Position numbers and translations under genes: made by a program. The notes beneath the pieces are model-generated. The model saw only the letters and a list, made by a program, of their open reading frames with translations, did not search any database and was not told where the DNA came from. This document shows positions 63,017-64,000 of a stretch of 64,000 bases of DNA, in pieces (positions within the stretch are counted from its first letter, which is position 1; each line of letters opens with the position of its first letter). The DNA is from Nitrospira sp. (GTDB taxonomy: Bacteria > Nitrospirota > Nitrospiria > Nitrospirales > Nitrospiraceae): the NCBI GenBank assembly GCA_024760545.1, contig CP060501.1, positions 3,364,036-3,428,035 on the forward strand. Direction: 5' to 3'.

Positions 63017-63267
63017 TCAAAGAGAATGCGGGAACCGGGGGACTTCATCTTGAAGATCTGCAGCGCGTTATAGATGCCTTTGGCGGGATGGTTCAGGATC
63101 AGACGAGAGTTGGTGATATGCGTATCGAGGAGCTCATATTGCCCGCCACTGTAATACAAGTCGCAATCATCGATTTGACAGTTCTTATAGACGTGATTGT
63201 CTAATGCGAGTTTTGCCTTCGTGAAGGTCTGGCCGTCGATAACAATGTAATTTGGTTCGAATTCCAT
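63013..63267 (-). CDS. Small protein of unknown function
   Basis: This 84-residue protein reads as short beta-strand units (NYIVIDGQTFTKAKLALDN, KNCQIDDCDLYYSG, ELLDTHITNSRLILN), suggesting a small right-handed beta-helix. No family is recognised. It overlaps the following methyltransferase-like gene by four bases on the same strand, so they probably act together. Confidence 0.65.
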   Translation of the reverse strand: MEFEPNYIVIDGQTFTKAKLALDNHVYKNCQIDDCDLYYSGGQYELLDTHITNSRLILNHPAKGIYNALQIFKMKSPGSRILFE

Positions 63268-63359
63268 AGAGATTCTTATGGCGAACTATAGCAAAGTAGA
63301 TGATGGACGTAAACTAGCTCACGTGCAGCGATGAAGCCATGGAGCCAGTCATAAAAATG

Positions 63360-64000
63360 CTAATTCGGAACGATCCGAAACACATTGCCATTTTGGGTCA
63401 GAACATAAAGTTCTCCTGAACTGTCTTGGCCGAAGCTGGTTATTGAAGGTACGGTAAGCAGGGGCCACTCTGTTTGTTCGAGAGCCGAGCCGTTGTTGAA
63501 TCGAAAACTGCGAACAAAGCCGGCGCAGAAATCGGCGTAGAAATAGGTGCCGTGGATTGCCGGCACTGCCGGGCCTCGATACACGTAGCCGCCGGTGATG
63601 GCGCAGGCTCCGTTATCGTGGGTATACTCAAGAATCGGTAAGGTGAGCCCACCGTTATTACAGTTGGCACCGGGATTAAAACAGCTCGATCCTTCCATGA
63701 GCCGCCATCCGTAATTCAGTCCGCGTCCGGCATTGGGTCCTTGTGACACATCGACCTCTTCCCGTGCATCCTGGCCGACATCTCCGATATACAGATCGTC
63801 GCCGTCAAACGAAAAGCGCCAGGGATTACGGAGTCCATAGCTCCAGACCAATTGATCACCTCCACCGAGAACAAACGGATTTAGTATTCCACTCGTGCAC
63901 GCTGCTCCGGTGGTCGGATCGATCCGGAGAATCTTCCCCAGCCGACTTGCGAGGTTCTGAGCATTGTTGCTGGGATCCCCTGAGCTTCCTCCGTCACCGA
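63360..64000 (-). CDS. PQQ-dependent sugar dehydrogenase-like protein (N-terminus outside window)
   Basis: The frame is open from the right edge to a stop at 63360 and shows the C-terminal half of a glucose/sorbosone dehydrogenase-type six-bladed propeller: GDGGSSGDPSNNAQNLASRL, GKILRIDP, YGLRNPWRFSFDG, LYIGDVGQDAREEV and GLNYGWRLMEG. These motifs bind calcium and PQQ in the family. Typically it is a secreted enzyme oxidising sugars, but many relatives have no proven substrate. The start and any signal peptide are not in the window. Confidence 0.88.
   Translation of the reverse strand, partial: GDGGSSGDPSNNAQNLASRLGKILRIDPTTGAACTSGILNPFVLGGGDQLVWSYGLRNPWRFSFDGDDLYIGDVGQDAREEVDVSQGPNAGRGLNYGWRLMEGSSCFNPGANCNNGGLTLPILEYTHDNGACAITGGYVYRGPAVPAIHGTYFYADFCAGFVRSFRFNNGSALEQTEWPLLTVPSITSFGQDSSGELYVLTQNGNVFRIVPN

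Noticed and set aside
1-64000. CRISPR array, prophage, rRNA or tRNA genes
   Set aside because: No regularly spaced direct repeats, phage genes or structural RNA signatures were seen on reading the window.

Overview
This window looks like a piece of a Nitrospira chromosome (a nitrite-oxidising, possibly complete ammonia-oxidising, bacterium). The assignment rests on gene content: two paralogous bd-like oxidase subunits of the type described from Nitrospira, NxrC-like haem-b proteins with a TorD-type chaperone, multihaem cytochromes c, and a full urea transport and urease locus. No amo, hao, nxrA or nxrB gene lies in the window, so it does not by itself separate a strict nitrite oxidiser from a comammox strain. 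Both edges cut a gene: a minus-strand lipoprotein at the left, and a minus-strand sugar-dehydrogenase-like gene at the right.

Layout. 1-1835: partial lipoprotein, possible transposase remnant, and a sigma70-type promoter with a palindrome. 1836-7594: urtABCDE, a urea ABC transporter. 7901-13258: ureA, ureB, ureC, ureF, ureG, ureD; no ureE is seen. 13298-14188: acyl-CoA desaturase on the minus strand. 14527-15321: secreted cupredoxin-like protein. 15483-30531: a 15 kb respiratory island. It holds a methyltransferase, a DUF420 protein, a tandem PCP_red-like protein, membrane proteins, bd-like oxidase copy 1, a DUF3047 protein, two FGE/SUMF1-fold proteins, three very small single-helix membrane proteins, bd-like oxidase copy 2, and three c-type cytochrome genes, the last fused to an NxrC-like haem-b domain. 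30617-45024: mostly housekeeping genes (mobA, a heptosyltransferase-like gene, argS, tgt, yajC-secD-secF) followed by a sensor kinase and sigma54 regulator pair, an aldo/keto reductase and a PilZ protein. 45025-48156: a gene-free 530 bp stretch with DnaA-box-like words, then thioredoxin-like, SIMPL and WD40 genes. 48302-62197: a locus of NXR or molybdoenzyme accessory type. It holds an HExxH protein, a NapF-like ferredoxin, a TorD chaperone, two NxrC-like proteins, a radical SAM enzyme, a membrane protein, a TPR protein, TatA, an NHL protein, a PDZ protein and two pentahaem cytochromes. 62285-64000: a methyltransferase-like gene, a small unknown gene and the partial sugar dehydrogenase.

How it fits together. 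Urea is imported by UrtABCDE and hydrolysed by urease to ammonium and CO2. The respiratory island and the 48-62 kb locus look like parts of an electron-transfer chain from a periplasmic molybdoenzyme to a terminal oxidase. MobA (Mo cofactor), TorD (folding) and TatA (export) would supply its maturation.

The most unusual observation is that UreB carries an N-terminal twin-arginine signal sequence closely related to that of UrtA. It also has a second, in-frame start with a strong ribosome binding site that would give a normal cytosolic UreB. Other points of interest are the three mini membrane proteins beside the oxidase, a dispersed repeat that acts as a terminator and in one copy supplies the start codon of a cytochrome, and a 15 bp promoter core shared by two distant operons.
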